Positions 50,552-59,068 of a stretch of 64,000 bases of DNA are shown in pieces. A program made the translations under genes and the position numbers. This DNA comes from Rufibacter hautae (lineage in GTDB: Bacteria; Bacteroidota; Bacteroidia; Cytophagales; Hymenobacteraceae). The notes below the pieces were generated by a model. That model was given only the letters and a program-made list of their open reading frames with translations. It was not told the origin of the DNA and ran no database searches. Positions within the stretch are counted from its first letter, which is position 1, and each line of letters starts with the position of its first letter. The stretch lies in NCBI RefSeq assembly GCF_008271695.1, contig NZ_VKKY01000002.1, positions 434,001 to 498,000 on the forward strand. Direction: 5' to 3'.

Positions 50552-52393
50552 CTAGATAAATAGATCGCGGTACCCGTTTTTCTTTTCTCCGTTGAGTTGG
50601 CGGTTGAGTTGGTAAGCGGCGCTGATGAGGGCCAGGTGAGTGAAGGCTTGGGGGAAATTACCCAGCTGCTCGCCTTGTTTGCCTATCTGCTCAGAGTAGA
50701 GGCCCAGGTGGTTGGCATAGCCCAGCATGGTCTCAAACTGAAGGCGGGCTTTGTGGTGCTGACCGGCCTTGGAAAGATTCTCGGCGTACCAAAAAGAGCA
50801 CATACTGAAGGTGCCTTCATCACCAGATAATCCATCCTGGGCGCCGTCGGTGAGGTTGTAGCGGTACACCAGGGACCCGGCCATAAGTTCTTCCTCAATG
50901 GCTTTGAGGGTAGACAGCCATTTGGGATCTACGGGGCTGATCATGCGCACCAGAGGCATCAGGAGCACGGCGGCATCCAGGGTGGTGGCGCCCCTGTACT
51001 GCACAAAAGCCTGCTTTTCCTCGCTCCAGTGTTTCTCATAGACTTCTTCGTACACCGTGTCGCGTTCCTTGATCCACTTCTCCAGAGGGGCAGGGAAGGA
51101 CCGGCTCTGCGCAATTCGTATGCCACGGTCCAGGGCTACCCAGGCCATGATCTTAGAATAGGTGAAATCCTGCTTTTCGCTGCGCACTTCCCAGATGCCG
51201 TGGTCGGGCCGGCGCCAGTTGTCGGCCACGAAATCAACCAGGGAGCAAAGGGCTTTCCAGAAAGAGTAGGTGATGGGGCCACCATACTTGTTGTAGAGGT
51301 AGATGGTGTCAATGAGCTCGCCATAGATGTCCAACTGGAACTGCTGGGAGGCTTTGTTCCCGATGCGCACTGGTCCCGACTGGAAATAACCCTCCAAATG
51401 ATCCAGCGTGGATTCGTGCACATCTGTGGAGCCGTCCACGGCGTACATCAGTTGCAGGTCAGAGGGTTGGGGCATGTCTTTGCAGCGGTCCATGACCCAG
51501 AGGCAGAATTTCCGGGCTTCGTCCATGTAACCCAGGCGCAGAAACGCGTAAATGGTGAAGGCGGCGTCCCTGATCCAGGTGAAGCGGTAATCCCAGTTGC
51601 GCACGCCGCCAATGGCCTCGGGCAGGCTGAAGGTAGCGGCCGCCACGGTGGAGCCGTAGGTGCAGGAGGTGAGCAGTTTGAGCGTGATAGCCGACCGCAT
51701 GACCATCTCCTGCCAATAGCCCTGGTAAGTAGACTTCGCCACCCAATTATGCCAGAACCGGAAAGTTTGCTTCAGGGTATCGTCAAAGTACGTCATCAGG
51801 TCCTGCGGGAGCCCTTTTTCCTGGGCGGTTGGCCCTTCCAACACAAAACAGATGGTCTCGTTTTTAGCCAGGGTCCAGGTGCCTTTAAGATCGCCTTTGA
51901 CTACCGTGCAAGGTTTGCTGGCCGAAAACCTGATTTGGGTCTTGTCTTTGCCTTCGCTTTGGATGAGGAAGGTTTGGTTTCCCTGCCGGTTGACCACGTG
52001 CGGAGCCCGGGCATAGTCAAATTCCGGTTTAAAATCCATCCGGAAGGTCATCTCTCCTTTCACCACTTTCACCATGCGCACAATGACCCCGCTGTTTTCC
52101 TGGTCTTTGATCGGCATGAAATCAAGCAGCTCGGCCATCCCGTTCTGGGTAAAGAACCGGGTCTGCAGAATGGCGGTGTCTGGGATGTACTGCTGCCTGC
52201 TTCTAAACTCCTTGGCGTCAGGCTGGATAGCCCAAAACCCGCCTTTCTTGTGGTCCAGCAAGCGGGCGAAAAGGGTAGGGGCATCGAACCGGGGGAAAGG
52301 GAGGTAATCCAGGGAGCCGTATTTGGAGACCAGCGCCACGGTGTGGAGATTCCCAATCAGGCCGTATTTCTCAAGGGGTAAGTAGTGTTGCAT
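50552..52393 (-). CDS. GH15-family glucoamylase/trehalase-like hydrolase
   Basis: This 613-residue enzyme of glycoside hydrolase family 15 has no signal peptide and is probably cytosolic. The N-terminal beta-sandwich is about residues 1-215 (GLIGNLHTVALVSKYGSLDYLP), and the alpha/alpha barrel 235-600. Barrel motifs are GGVRNWDYRFTWIRDAAFT near 265, WRRPDHGIWEVRSEKQ near 393 (general acid Glu) and GEQLGNFPQAFTHLALIS near 575 (general base region). Bacterial members act as glucodextranases, trehalases or glucoamylases. Intracellular forms in this group often hydrolyse trehalose. Genomic context gives no further help. Palindrome copies flank both ends of the gene. Confidence 0.9.
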   Translation of the reverse strand: MQHYLPLEKYGLIGNLHTVALVSKYGSLDYLPFPRFDAPTLFARLLDHKKGGFWAIQPDAKEFRSRQQYIPDTAILQTRFFTQNGMAELLDFMPIKDQENSGVIVRMVKVVKGEMTFRMDFKPEFDYARAPHVVNRQGNQTFLIQSEGKDKTQIRFSASKPCTVVKGDLKGTWTLAKNETICFVLEGPTAQEKGLPQDLMTYFDDTLKQTFRFWHNWVAKSTYQGYWQEMVMRSAITLKLLTSCTYGSTVAAATFSLPEAIGGVRNWDYRFTWIRDAAFTIYAFLRLGYMDEARKFCLWVMDRCKDMPQPSDLQLMYAVDGSTDVHESTLDHLEGYFQSGPVRIGNKASQQFQLDIYGELIDTIYLYNKYGGPITYSFWKALCSLVDFVADNWRRPDHGIWEVRSEKQDFTYSKIMAWVALDRGIRIAQSRSFPAPLEKWIKERDTVYEEVYEKHWSEEKQAFVQYRGATTLDAAVLLMPLVRMISPVDPKWLSTLKAIEEELMAGSLVYRYNLTDGAQDGLSGDEGTFSMCSFWYAENLSKAGQHHKARLQFETMLGYANHLGLYSEQIGKQGEQLGNFPQAFTHLALISAAYQLNRQLNGEKKNGYRDLFI

Positions 52394-52476
52394 GTCCTGA
52401 AGCAGTATTTACACTGTAACGGCTCAGGAAAAGGAGTGTTCATCTTTCTGTAAAGGCACAAGCCTAGGTGGGTCCT

Positions 52477-52512
52477 GTTTCAGGCCCGTTTTTGGGAATT
52501 CCGCCGGAAAAC
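52477..52512. repeat. Dispersed palindrome (upstream of GH15)
   Basis: GTTTCAGGCCCGTTTTT and CCGCCGGAAAAC are weakly paired arms. This is one of the few copies far from a stop codon, about 84 bases upstream of the GH15 start. Confidence 0.55.
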
Positions 52513-52623
52513 GGCAAGCCGCCTTAGCCTCGGCTTTGGATTTTCGTATAGCAAGAGCCCACGGGTTTTCGTTTTTGAATCTGTTGTGGTATGTTCGTGG
52601 TAGCGAGGGCTTAGTTTGATCAG

Positions 52624-53073
52624 ATGAACACGTTTCAGTTAAAAAGAGGAAGTTTACGAATAGAGGGGGACCGCATCTTCATCAATGGTGAGCAAGCCAA
52701 GTATGTGAAAGTATTGCACCTGGTAGCCTCCCTGTGCTGGACGGTGTTTTTCTCTCTGCAGGCCCAGAAGCACTATAAAACCTACCTGCTCACCCACCAA
52801 CTCTACCAGTTGCTTTTTGCCGGCATCACGGCTGGCATAGTGGTGTTCTGGCTTTACGTGGGCTACACCCGCGGCATCAAAGACTCTGGGCGGGATGAGA
52901 TTGACCTCAAGCAGATTGTGAAGGCCCAGAAAAAGCTGCGCGGCTCTGATGAAGTGCCCATGATCACCCTTTTTTTAAACGATAACCGCCGAAAGACTCT
53001 GGAGTTCAACAACCTGGATGACCTCCATTTTGCCGATTCCTTGGCCGGGCGCGGCGTACTCATTGTGGAATAG
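52624..53073 (+). CDS. Two-helix membrane protein of unknown function
   Basis: I do not recognise a family. The 149-residue protein has a soluble start (FQLKRGSLRIEGDRIFINGE), two membrane helices (about residues 29-47 and 62-80) and a soluble C-terminal part (KKLRGSDEVPMITLFLNDN, KTLEFNNLDDLHF). The start resembles the strand-turn-strand of pleckstrin-like or DUF-type regulatory proteins, with the helices inserted as a hairpin. It is flanked by non-coding stretches on both sides, and a palindrome copy starts 40 bases after the stop. Base composition matches the neighbours, so it is probably a native gene. Confidence 0.7.
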   Translation: MNTFQLKRGSLRIEGDRIFINGEQAKYVKVLHLVASLCWTVFFSLQAQKHYKTYLLTHQLYQLLFAGITAGIVVFWLYVGYTRGIKDSGRDEIDLKQIVKAQKKLRGSDEVPMITLFLNDNRRKTLEFNNLDDLHFADSLAGRGVLIVE

Positions 53074-53112
53074 CAAAATAAGCCCAACCTTACACCGTTT
53101 AACAGGTAATAG

Positions 53113-53153
53113 TCCGTTTTGGGTTTGTTTCTCCAAAACAGGCGTAAAACGGA
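53113..53153. repeat. Dispersed palindrome (between two-helix protein and S41 peptidase genes)
   Basis: Outer arms TCCGTTTT and AAAACGGA pair perfectly, and the inner GGGTTTGTTTC and CCAAAACAGGCG pair in part. It starts 40 bases after the upstream stop. Confidence 0.75.
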
Positions 53154-53268
53154 TTTTGATCTTTCTACAAGCCACAAAAAGGAGCGGCGCCTTTTGCACA
53201 AGCGCTTTTGGAATGGACGGCAAATCACCCTTGTTTCCTTAGTAGCCAGGCAGGAAAAGACGTTTATT

Positions 53269-55254
53269 ATGAGAAACAGCTACAGAACACCACCCCTTGT
53301 CTATATAGAACCCCGCTTTAGGTTTAAGCTCCTGATGCTCCTGTGGATTATAGGCGTTGGCCTTCAAAGCCAAGGAAAGGCTTGGGCCCAGGAGAAAGAC
53401 AACCTGGACACCGATAAGCAGTTGTACTTCTTCCGGATTTGGGGGCACCTCAAGTACTACCATCCGACCTCGGCCATGGGGCAGCTAAATGCCGATTCTT
53501 TGTTTCTGGCCAACCTGCCCAAGGTAGACTCGGCTAAAACAGAAAAGCAGGTGAACGCCGTATTCAAACAACTCCTGAAGGAAGTGGGTGTGCCGGCCGG
53601 CGACAAATCAAGTCCGCAGAAAGACAATCCCAAAGGCGCTTTCCTGCTCAAGAACCTGGACGATACCTGGCGCACCAAATCAAAATTCCTTTCCTCTGAT
53701 AACCGCAAAATGCTCAACCAGATCTTTGAGCGGCGCTATACCGGGGAGAAACACTACTACACCTACATCCGCAACAACCCATACGGCGGCACCATGCCCC
53801 ACGAGCCGGAATATGCCTTAGAGCCCAAGGAGAACCTGCCGTATCCGCTCCGCATGCTGGCTCTGGCCAAATTCAAGGCCTTTGTAGACTACCTGTTCCC
53901 TTACAAGCACCTCATGGACGAGAGTTGGGATGCTGTCATAGGCCAGTACCTTCCGCAGTTTGCCCAATGTGATTCCCGTGAGGAGTACGAGCGGCTGTTG
54001 TTAGGCGTGAACGCGCGCCTGGATGATACCCAGGCCTATTCATTCTTCAGGCAATTGAACCACCGCGAGAAACTCTTCAAGAACCACTACTACCCACCCT
54101 TTGACTACCAGGTGGCCGAGAAGAAGATTGTGGTCACCGCCATCATTGACGAGGCCCTCTGCAAACGCTCCAACATCCGCCGCGGCGATGTGATAGAAGG
54201 TCTGGACAGTGTTTCGGTGGCCGAGTGGGTGGGGGCGTTGGATGCGCTGCTGTCGGTGTCCAATGAATCCAGTCTGTGGGCGCGGGTAGGCGAGTGGGGC
54301 GATAACCTGCTGTTCCGCTCAGAGGATGCTACCATGAAAGTACAGCTCACCCGTGGCGAGGAACAGCTTACCACCACGCTTCGGCTGATGGATCCCTCGG
54401 TCGCTGCCAAAGCCAAACTCATTGACGCGTACTTTAAAAAGACGCAGGCAGTGCCGGCCAAGAAAAGCAAAGGCCTGGCGTACGCGGCCAAAGGCATTGT
54501 GCACTTCAAAATAGACGATACTTTCCGGCTTATCAAAGACGAGACTTCTGAGGAGGATTACCGCCTGATGGACTCCCTGTTCACCCGCGCCATGAAGGCC
54601 AAAGGCATCATTTTTGACATGCGCGGCGAGCCAGATAACAGCGATTTCGTTTTCCATTACGCCTACAAGAAATTCGGGAAGAAGAACCACTACTTCGCCC
54701 GTTATTTTCAGTTGAACCCTTACCAGGTAGGTTCTTACCGTCTGCTCACCCAGCCCGAAGTCTATTATCCTACGGACATCACGCCTAATGAGGAAGAGTA
54801 TAACGGCAAAGTGGTGATTCTGGTGAACGGTACCACCCAAAGCATTAGTGAGTGGCACACCATGAGCCTGCAACGCCTGTTCCCCAACAGCATTACCTTG
54901 GGCGAGCAAACCGCCGGCGCCGACGGCGATGTGAAGCGGATCATGTTGCCCGGCAAGTACCTGGTGGCGCTCTCTGGCAACGGCATCTATTACCCCAACA
55001 ACAACGTTACCCAACGCCTGGGGGTGCGCCTGGATGAGCAGGTGCGTCCTACCCTTATGGGCGTGCTCGGCAAAAAAGACGAGTTGCTGGCGAAAGCCAT
55101 TGAACTCATTGGCGAAGAAGAGAAATCCGCCGATCAGGAAAAGCCAACGGAAGCGAAAAAGCCAGAAATAAAGAAGGCTGAATCCAAGAAAACCGAAACC
55201 AAGAAAATAGAGGCGAAGAAAGCAGAGCCCAAGAAAAGCAAGGCTTCCTTGTAA
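53269..55254 (+). CDS. Exported S41-family (C-terminal processing) peptidase with Lys-rich tail
   Basis: This 661-residue protein has a signal-like hydrophobic segment (LLMLLWIIGVGLQSQGKAWA, about residues 20-40). A helical N-terminal region (IWGHLKYYHPTSAMGQ near 57), a PDZ-like part (IRRGDVIEGLDSVSVAEW near 305) and an S41 catalytic core (GIIFDMRGEPDN near 447, VVILVNGTTQSISEWHTMS near 520, GEQTAGADGDVKRI near 548) follow. The Ser in TTQSISEW is the likely nucleophile. The last 40 residues repeat KKxEx units (EAKKPEIKKAESKKTE), a charged tail unusual for the family. ATG 53269 is chosen because upstream codons fall in a palindrome. Confidence 0.88.
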   Translation: MRNSYRTPPLVYIEPRFRFKLLMLLWIIGVGLQSQGKAWAQEKDNLDTDKQLYFFRIWGHLKYYHPTSAMGQLNADSLFLANLPKVDSAKTEKQVNAVFKQLLKEVGVPAGDKSSPQKDNPKGAFLLKNLDDTWRTKSKFLSSDNRKMLNQIFERRYTGEKHYYTYIRNNPYGGTMPHEPEYALEPKENLPYPLRMLALAKFKAFVDYLFPYKHLMDESWDAVIGQYLPQFAQCDSREEYERLLLGVNARLDDTQAYSFFRQLNHREKLFKNHYYPPFDYQVAEKKIVVTAIIDEALCKRSNIRRGDVIEGLDSVSVAEWVGALDALLSVSNESSLWARVGEWGDNLLFRSEDATMKVQLTRGEEQLTTTLRLMDPSVAAKAKLIDAYFKKTQAVPAKKSKGLAYAAKGIVHFKIDDTFRLIKDETSEEDYRLMDSLFTRAMKAKGIIFDMRGEPDNSDFVFHYAYKKFGKKNHYFARYFQLNPYQVGSYRLLTQPEVYYPTDITPNEEEYNGKVVILVNGTTQSISEWHTMSLQRLFPNSITLGEQTAGADGDVKRIMLPGKYLVALSGNGIYYPNNNVTQRLGVRLDEQVRPTLMGVLGKKDELLAKAIELIGEEEKSADQEKPTEAKKPEIKKAESKKTETKKIEAKKAEPKKSKASL

Positions 55255-55641
55255 GGCCTTGATCTGCCTCTAACACTCCCCGTTGGAAAGCTTATATAAC
55301 AAATTATAGAATTAAATATTGAAGGGAATTTAAGCACTTGGTGCGAATGACTTTAATTGGAACCTGAAGTAAATGCTGCAGATTAAGACTGTAGGTTTAA
55401 AAAAGCAGCAAGTCACTAAAATCCCATTCCCTTTTACTTCCCATAGGTTTGACGGTATCCTGTGTCCGCTTGAAAATCTTTTTGCATTGGCTATATTGGC
55501 AAGTAAATATAAGGGACGGCCCTTCGGTAAAGGAGTTCTGTAAATGGGTGTTTGGAAGGGAAAGCGACTATACCCAATGTTTTAATAACCGGAACTGCTC
55601 CTTATACACAATAGTTGTGTAGCATTTAATAAAATCTAGAA
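55255..55641. other. Intergenic region before the AT-rich accessory genes
   Basis: About 390 bases. No gene or terminator is evident. Composition becomes AT-rich towards the right end. GTTGTGTAGC at 55614-55623 is the reverse complement of GCTACACAAC at 56343-56352. Confidence 0.45.
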
Positions 55642-56340
55642 ATGTTAATTGTACCAGAGGAAGAAGTTTATATTGATAAAGAAGATCAAGACGGTTATAA
55701 ATCAATAGGAATAGTAACTGAAAAGCTTGATATCTGTATTCAAAAATATAAACAGGAAAACTTTAATGGAATATTTGGTCATCCTAATTTTGGGTTCAAG
55801 AATGAGGACTTTGGTTTTATAAAGGACTTTAAGGAGGCGAAACGCATTTGGTTTTGGGATATTAATGTTTCTGATGTTTCAGGATTATACACTCTAGAAA
55901 ATCCAGAATATTTCGGCGTGATGGGAAAAAGGCCAATGCTAGATTTTTTCCATTTTGCTAGTTTAAAAACTTTAGTACTTGAATGGAATTCAAAAGACAG
56001 GAACTTACAAACCTGTAAAAATCTAGAATTATTCAATCTGTGGAACCATAAGCCAAAAGAAAAGTCATTTATAAATTTTAATTTTCCAAACGCGGCTAAA
56101 GAGGTTGGACTCTATTGGACTAATATTGAAGATTTAACCACGATGAATGGTTTAAGAGGTTTAAATAAAATTTCAATTGAAAGGTCAAGAAATCTAAAAA
56201 GTTTAAGAGGACTGGAAAAATACTCCAATTCTTTAGAAAGCATTTTTATTGATACCTGCGGAAAATTAACAGATTATACTTTTGTCCTAGAGTTTCCGAA
56301 TCTTAAAAGTGCTACAATCAATAGAGTAAAATTAAAATAA
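55642..56340 (+). CDS. Leucine-rich-repeat-like protein of unknown function (AT-rich)
   Basis: This 232-residue soluble protein has a degenerate leucine-rich-repeat pattern in its second half (HFASLKTLVLEWNSKDRNLQ, LRGLNKISIERSRNLKSLRG, FPNLKSATINRVKLK). The first half is acidic with aromatic residues (FWDINVSDVSGLY). It has no signal peptide. The gene is clearly richer in A and T than the genes to its left. An exact 10-base inverted repeat flanks it (55614-55623 and 56343-56352). Similar stand-alone LRR-like proteins occur as immunity-type genes, but no toxin is adjacent, so this is only a possibility. Confidence 0.65.
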   Translation: MLIVPEEEVYIDKEDQDGYKSIGIVTEKLDICIQKYKQENFNGIFGHPNFGFKNEDFGFIKDFKEAKRIWFWDINVSDVSGLYTLENPEYFGVMGKRPMLDFFHFASLKTLVLEWNSKDRNLQTCKNLELFNLWNHKPKEKSFINFNFPNAAKEVGLYWTNIEDLTTMNGLRGLNKISIERSRNLKSLRGLEKYSNSLESIFIDTCGKLTDYTFVLEFPNLKSATINRVKLK

Positions 56341-56400
56341 ACGCTACACAACACCAGCTAAAAAGCATTAAAACGCTTTTTAGCCGCGGACCGTTAGCAC
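56341..56400. repeat. Cassette-boundary-like hairpin between two accessory genes
   Basis: GCTACACAAC (56343-56352) is followed by a hairpin GCTAAAAAGC (56357-56366) with GCTTTTTAGC (56375-56384), then CCGTTAGCAC (56391-56400) just before the next gene. A hairpin with a GTTAGC-type end resembles integron attC sites or similar gene-cassette joints, but the GTTRRRY core is not matched exactly. Confidence 0.4.
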
Positions 56401-56408
56401 AAATAAAA

Positions 56409-56660
56409 ATGAATAAAGAAGAACAGAATTGGCGAGCAGTATTTGTAATAATACCAATAATTCTAGGATACAATCTTGCCAATGTAATAGCACCAGAGGA
56501 TAACAAGGAATTTCTTTATGCTGCCCTTTTTGGTGGTGCTGGAGCGTTGATTGGGGCAGGTGTTTACTACCTCATTAAAGAGAAAAGCAAAAAACTAAAG
56601 ATTGCTTCAGCAGTTGGTCTTTTCACTATTGGAGTACTAGCCCTTTATCTGGCAGTATAA
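56409..56660 (+). CDS. Small two-helix-plus membrane protein (AT-rich)
   Basis: This 83-residue protein has three hydrophobic stretches: VFVIIPIILGYNLANVI near residue 11, LYAALFGGAGALIGAGVYYLI near 37 and ASAVGLFTIGVLALYLAV at the end. Charged segments (KEEQNW, KEKSKKLK) lie between them. I recognise no family. It follows the boundary-like hairpin by 8 bases and is AT-rich like its neighbours. It could be a cassette-type gene of unknown role. Its small size and composition make the coding call moderate. Confidence 0.6.
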   Translation: MNKEEQNWRAVFVIIPIILGYNLANVIAPEDNKEFLYAALFGGAGALIGAGVYYLIKEKSKKLKIASAVGLFTIGVLALYLAV

Positions 56661-56727
56661 GAAACGGCAGACGTGCAAATTTTGAAAAGGTTATAACACA
56701 GTTCTATAATTAATAAAACAATAAATC

Positions 56728-57120
56728 ATGTCAAGAGCTTTCATTGCTTTATTTATTCTTTTACAAGTCTTAACAAGCTGTACTCAAAAAGTAGCCCAAC
56801 AAAGTAGTGAAACATTAAATTCTAATCTTTCCCAGTCCGATTTAAAAACATTCATTCTTAAGGAGACTGAAGCAGGAGGCAAACTCGACTACTTCACATC
56901 AATCAAGGGACACGAATACGACGGAATACAGGTAAAACCAGGGATCTACGATACCAAAATAGGATTGGCGATTTATAAATGGGGCAAAGCAAACTATGAT
57001 GCTGGCGTAAAATCTCTAGAAGAAGTATATGCTATCTTTTCTGAATATAAGAAGCGACCAGTAAATGAAATAGAAAAAACCTATTTAAAAATGGGGTTCG
57101 GTAGAGAATTAGAAAAATAA
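56728..57120 (+). CDS. Small lipoprotein of unknown function (AT-rich)
   Basis: This 130-residue protein has a lipoprotein signal (ALFILLQVLTSCTQKV; Cys near 18). The mature part has a Ser/Gln/Asn-rich linker, then a compact region with LDYFTSIKGHEYDGIQVKPG near residue 54 and a helical end (GVKSLEEVYAIFSEYKKRP). No family is recognised. It lies in the AT-rich block with the other short genes and has its own start 67 bases after the previous stop. Confidence 0.6.
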   Translation: MSRAFIALFILLQVLTSCTQKVAQQSSETLNSNLSQSDLKTFILKETEAGGKLDYFTSIKGHEYDGIQVKPGIYDTKIGLAIYKWGKANYDAGVKSLEEVYAIFSEYKKRPVNEIEKTYLKMGFGRELEK

Positions 57121-57284
57121 CTTCTGGCAACAACGTGTAAACGCCCGGTTCGGCCAACAGCCTTGCCGTCCTTTAGTTCAGTTAAAGGTCGATGGTACCT
57201 GTATCTAAAAAGTGCATTAGCCATCCAGCGTCTAATGCAAGTGCCCACCTTCTATAAAAGTACCTTTCCAGTAGATAACCTTAA

Positions 57285-58277
57285 ATGAATTTTTATATAC
57301 GAATTGTTTCAATTGCTTTACTTCTTTCAGGGTGTGTTTATGAAAGGGATTACTCAGAAGTGCTTGATATCAGCCAATTGAAGAATACTTCTTTTGTTCC
57401 AACTCTAGAACAAGCCATTGACAAAGGTAAAAATCAAATATACTGCTCTACTTTACTTTTTGCCTGGAACGAAATAAGGGAGGAATCGAGCAGTAATATA
57501 GAAATTAGAAAAGCAACTGAACAGTTAATTTTTATCAATGAATCAACCTTATTCAGAAACTCCCTTTCTGAAAATGAGATTAATAACCAAGTCGCCATTG
57601 AAGATGATTTGATAAGTGCTAAATCTGAGTTCTCTAAGTCATTACCATTTATCTTTCATTTTGAAAGGAATAACAAGAATCTGAGGTTTGGTGCTAACCT
57701 TGTAGAGTCCTTCGGATTCAATGGAAGTAGCCCTGAACTTGCTTCCCAGGTTGAAGTCTTGTTTTACTGCAGTGAAAAGGAATTTGCCATTAGATTGAAA
57801 CCTAAGGCAGAAGATCAAGAAGTACTTCTTTATTTACCTTCAAAAACATCTGGTTCCTTTGAGAAGTTGTTGCGTAAATTAAATCAAAGCATTAAAACAT
57901 TCTCTAAATCACGATCGGCAGAGAAGGATTATTGGAGATATTACTTTTCTGAGCAAGACACATTGAGTATCCCAATCTTAAATTTTAATTTAGAGAAGAA
58001 TTATAATACATTGGTAGGTAGTAAGGTGGCGATAAATGGTAAAGAGTTTACTGTCCAAGAAGTAAATCAGCAAATTGCCTTAGTTCTTGATCATAAAGGA
58101 GCAGAAGTGCAAAGTGAGGCAGAAATCGGACTTGTAACTGGAGAGATAGCAGACTTGCCAAAATCTAAAAGGATCATTTTTGACAAACCCTTTTTAGTGG
58201 TGTTTAAAAAGAAATCCTCTGTAAACCCTTACCTAGTAGCCTGGATAACAAATGCAGAACTAATGAATAAAAAATAA
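57285..58277 (+). CDS. Lipoprotein of unknown function with a serpin-like C-terminal segment
   Basis: This 330-residue protein has a lipoprotein signal (IVSIALLLSGCVYE; Cys near 17). The body is mixed alpha/beta with no recognised domain. Near the end KRIIFDKPFLVVFKKKSS (near residue 300) resembles the F-x-x-x-(H/R/K)-PF-L-x-x-x-x stretch close to the C-terminus of serpins, and IPILNFNLEKNY near 230 resembles the preceding serpin strand. The rest does not show a clear serpin hinge. The gene is AT-rich and lies in the accessory block. The serpin link is a guess. Confidence 0.6.
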   Translation: MNFYIRIVSIALLLSGCVYERDYSEVLDISQLKNTSFVPTLEQAIDKGKNQIYCSTLLFAWNEIREESSSNIEIRKATEQLIFINESTLFRNSLSENEINNQVAIEDDLISAKSEFSKSLPFIFHFERNNKNLRFGANLVESFGFNGSSPELASQVEVLFYCSEKEFAIRLKPKAEDQEVLLYLPSKTSGSFEKLLRKLNQSIKTFSKSRSAEKDYWRYYFSEQDTLSIPILNFNLEKNYNTLVGSKVAINGKEFTVQEVNQQIALVLDHKGAEVQSEAEIGLVTGEIADLPKSKRIIFDKPFLVVFKKKSSVNPYLVAWITNAELMNKK

Positions 58278-58366
58278 AAGTACCTGTACCATACGAACCT
58301 ATGGCGCAGTGAAACGCTCATATCCTAAATCATTACCAGTAAGCATTACTATAAAAAGAAATAAAT

Positions 58367-58738
58367 ATGAAATTAGGCGCCTTTTCTATTAGTCTCAATG
58401 TCAAAAGCCTGGAGACCTCAAAGCAATTTTATGAAAAATTAGGGTTCACCGTTTTTGCGGGCAGTCTTACTCATAATTACCTTATTATGAAGAATGACAA
58501 ATCCCTTATTGGTCTCTTCCAAGGTATGTTTGAAGGCAATATTTTAACGTTCAATCCAGGTTGGGATGAAAATGCCACTAATACAGAAAGTTTCGACGAT
58601 GTTAGAGAAATTCAGCGCCACTTAAAAAATGGAGGAATTCAACTACTGGGCGAGGCAGATGAAGAGACTTCCGGACCCGCAAGTTTTATGGTAACTGATC
58701 CAGATGGAAACACCATTTTATTTGACCAACATCGGTAA
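58367..58738 (+). CDS. VOC-fold (glyoxalase/bleomycin-resistance-like) protein
   Basis: This 123-residue protein has the vicinal oxygen chelate fold with two beta-alpha-beta-beta-beta units. The first reads FSISLNVKSLETSKQFYEKLGF near residue 5, and the second REIQRHLKNGGIQLLGE near 83 with the closing SFMVTDPDGNTILFDQ near 106. Metal-type residues (one His in LTHNYL, Glu or Asp at the strand ends) are only partly conserved, so it could be an enzyme or a binding protein. It belongs to the AT-rich run of short genes. Confidence 0.8.
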   Translation: MKLGAFSISLNVKSLETSKQFYEKLGFTVFAGSLTHNYLIMKNDKSLIGLFQGMFEGNILTFNPGWDENATNTESFDDVREIQRHLKNGGIQLLGEADEETSGPASFMVTDPDGNTILFDQHR

Positions 58739-59068
58739 GAAGCCTTCAAAAAACAAATTTTGAAAGTAATACAGTTTAACCGGCAGTCAACCAATGTTAA
58801 AAGACTAAACGTAAGTCATATTTCAGCCCCGAATACGGTTTTGTTAAACTAGATTACAATAATATAGATCAAAGTAGAATATTATTATAGTTGATACAGG
58901 TGAGAAACGCCCAATCAGGAACAATGCTTCCCTTTAAAGAACTACAAATTCAATACTACCAAAACCTTCATCAATTTTAAAAGCCAGGCTCTACTCTAAT
59001 GCCAGTGCTTATGAAAAACGTTGCAGGCATACGAAGGGACAATTCTGCTTTACTAAACCAAACCGGAA
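58739..59068. other. Intergenic AT-rich region between VOC and DUF4180 genes
   Basis: About 330 bases. Stops occur in all frames. No RNA, repeat or gene is recognised. Confidence 0.4.

Noticed and set aside
51029-52381. 450-codon frame opposite the GH15 gene
   Set aside because: Antisense shadow; the GH15 frame holds all conserved motifs.
4061-53157. Palindromes as simple unrelated Rho-independent terminators
   Set aside because: Several genes have separate, typical terminators next to a copy, and the copies share an internal core sequence, which unrelated terminators would not.
55642-56340. Toxin-immunity or defence gene
   Set aside because: LRR-like pattern only; no toxin, nuclease or defence partner is adjacent.
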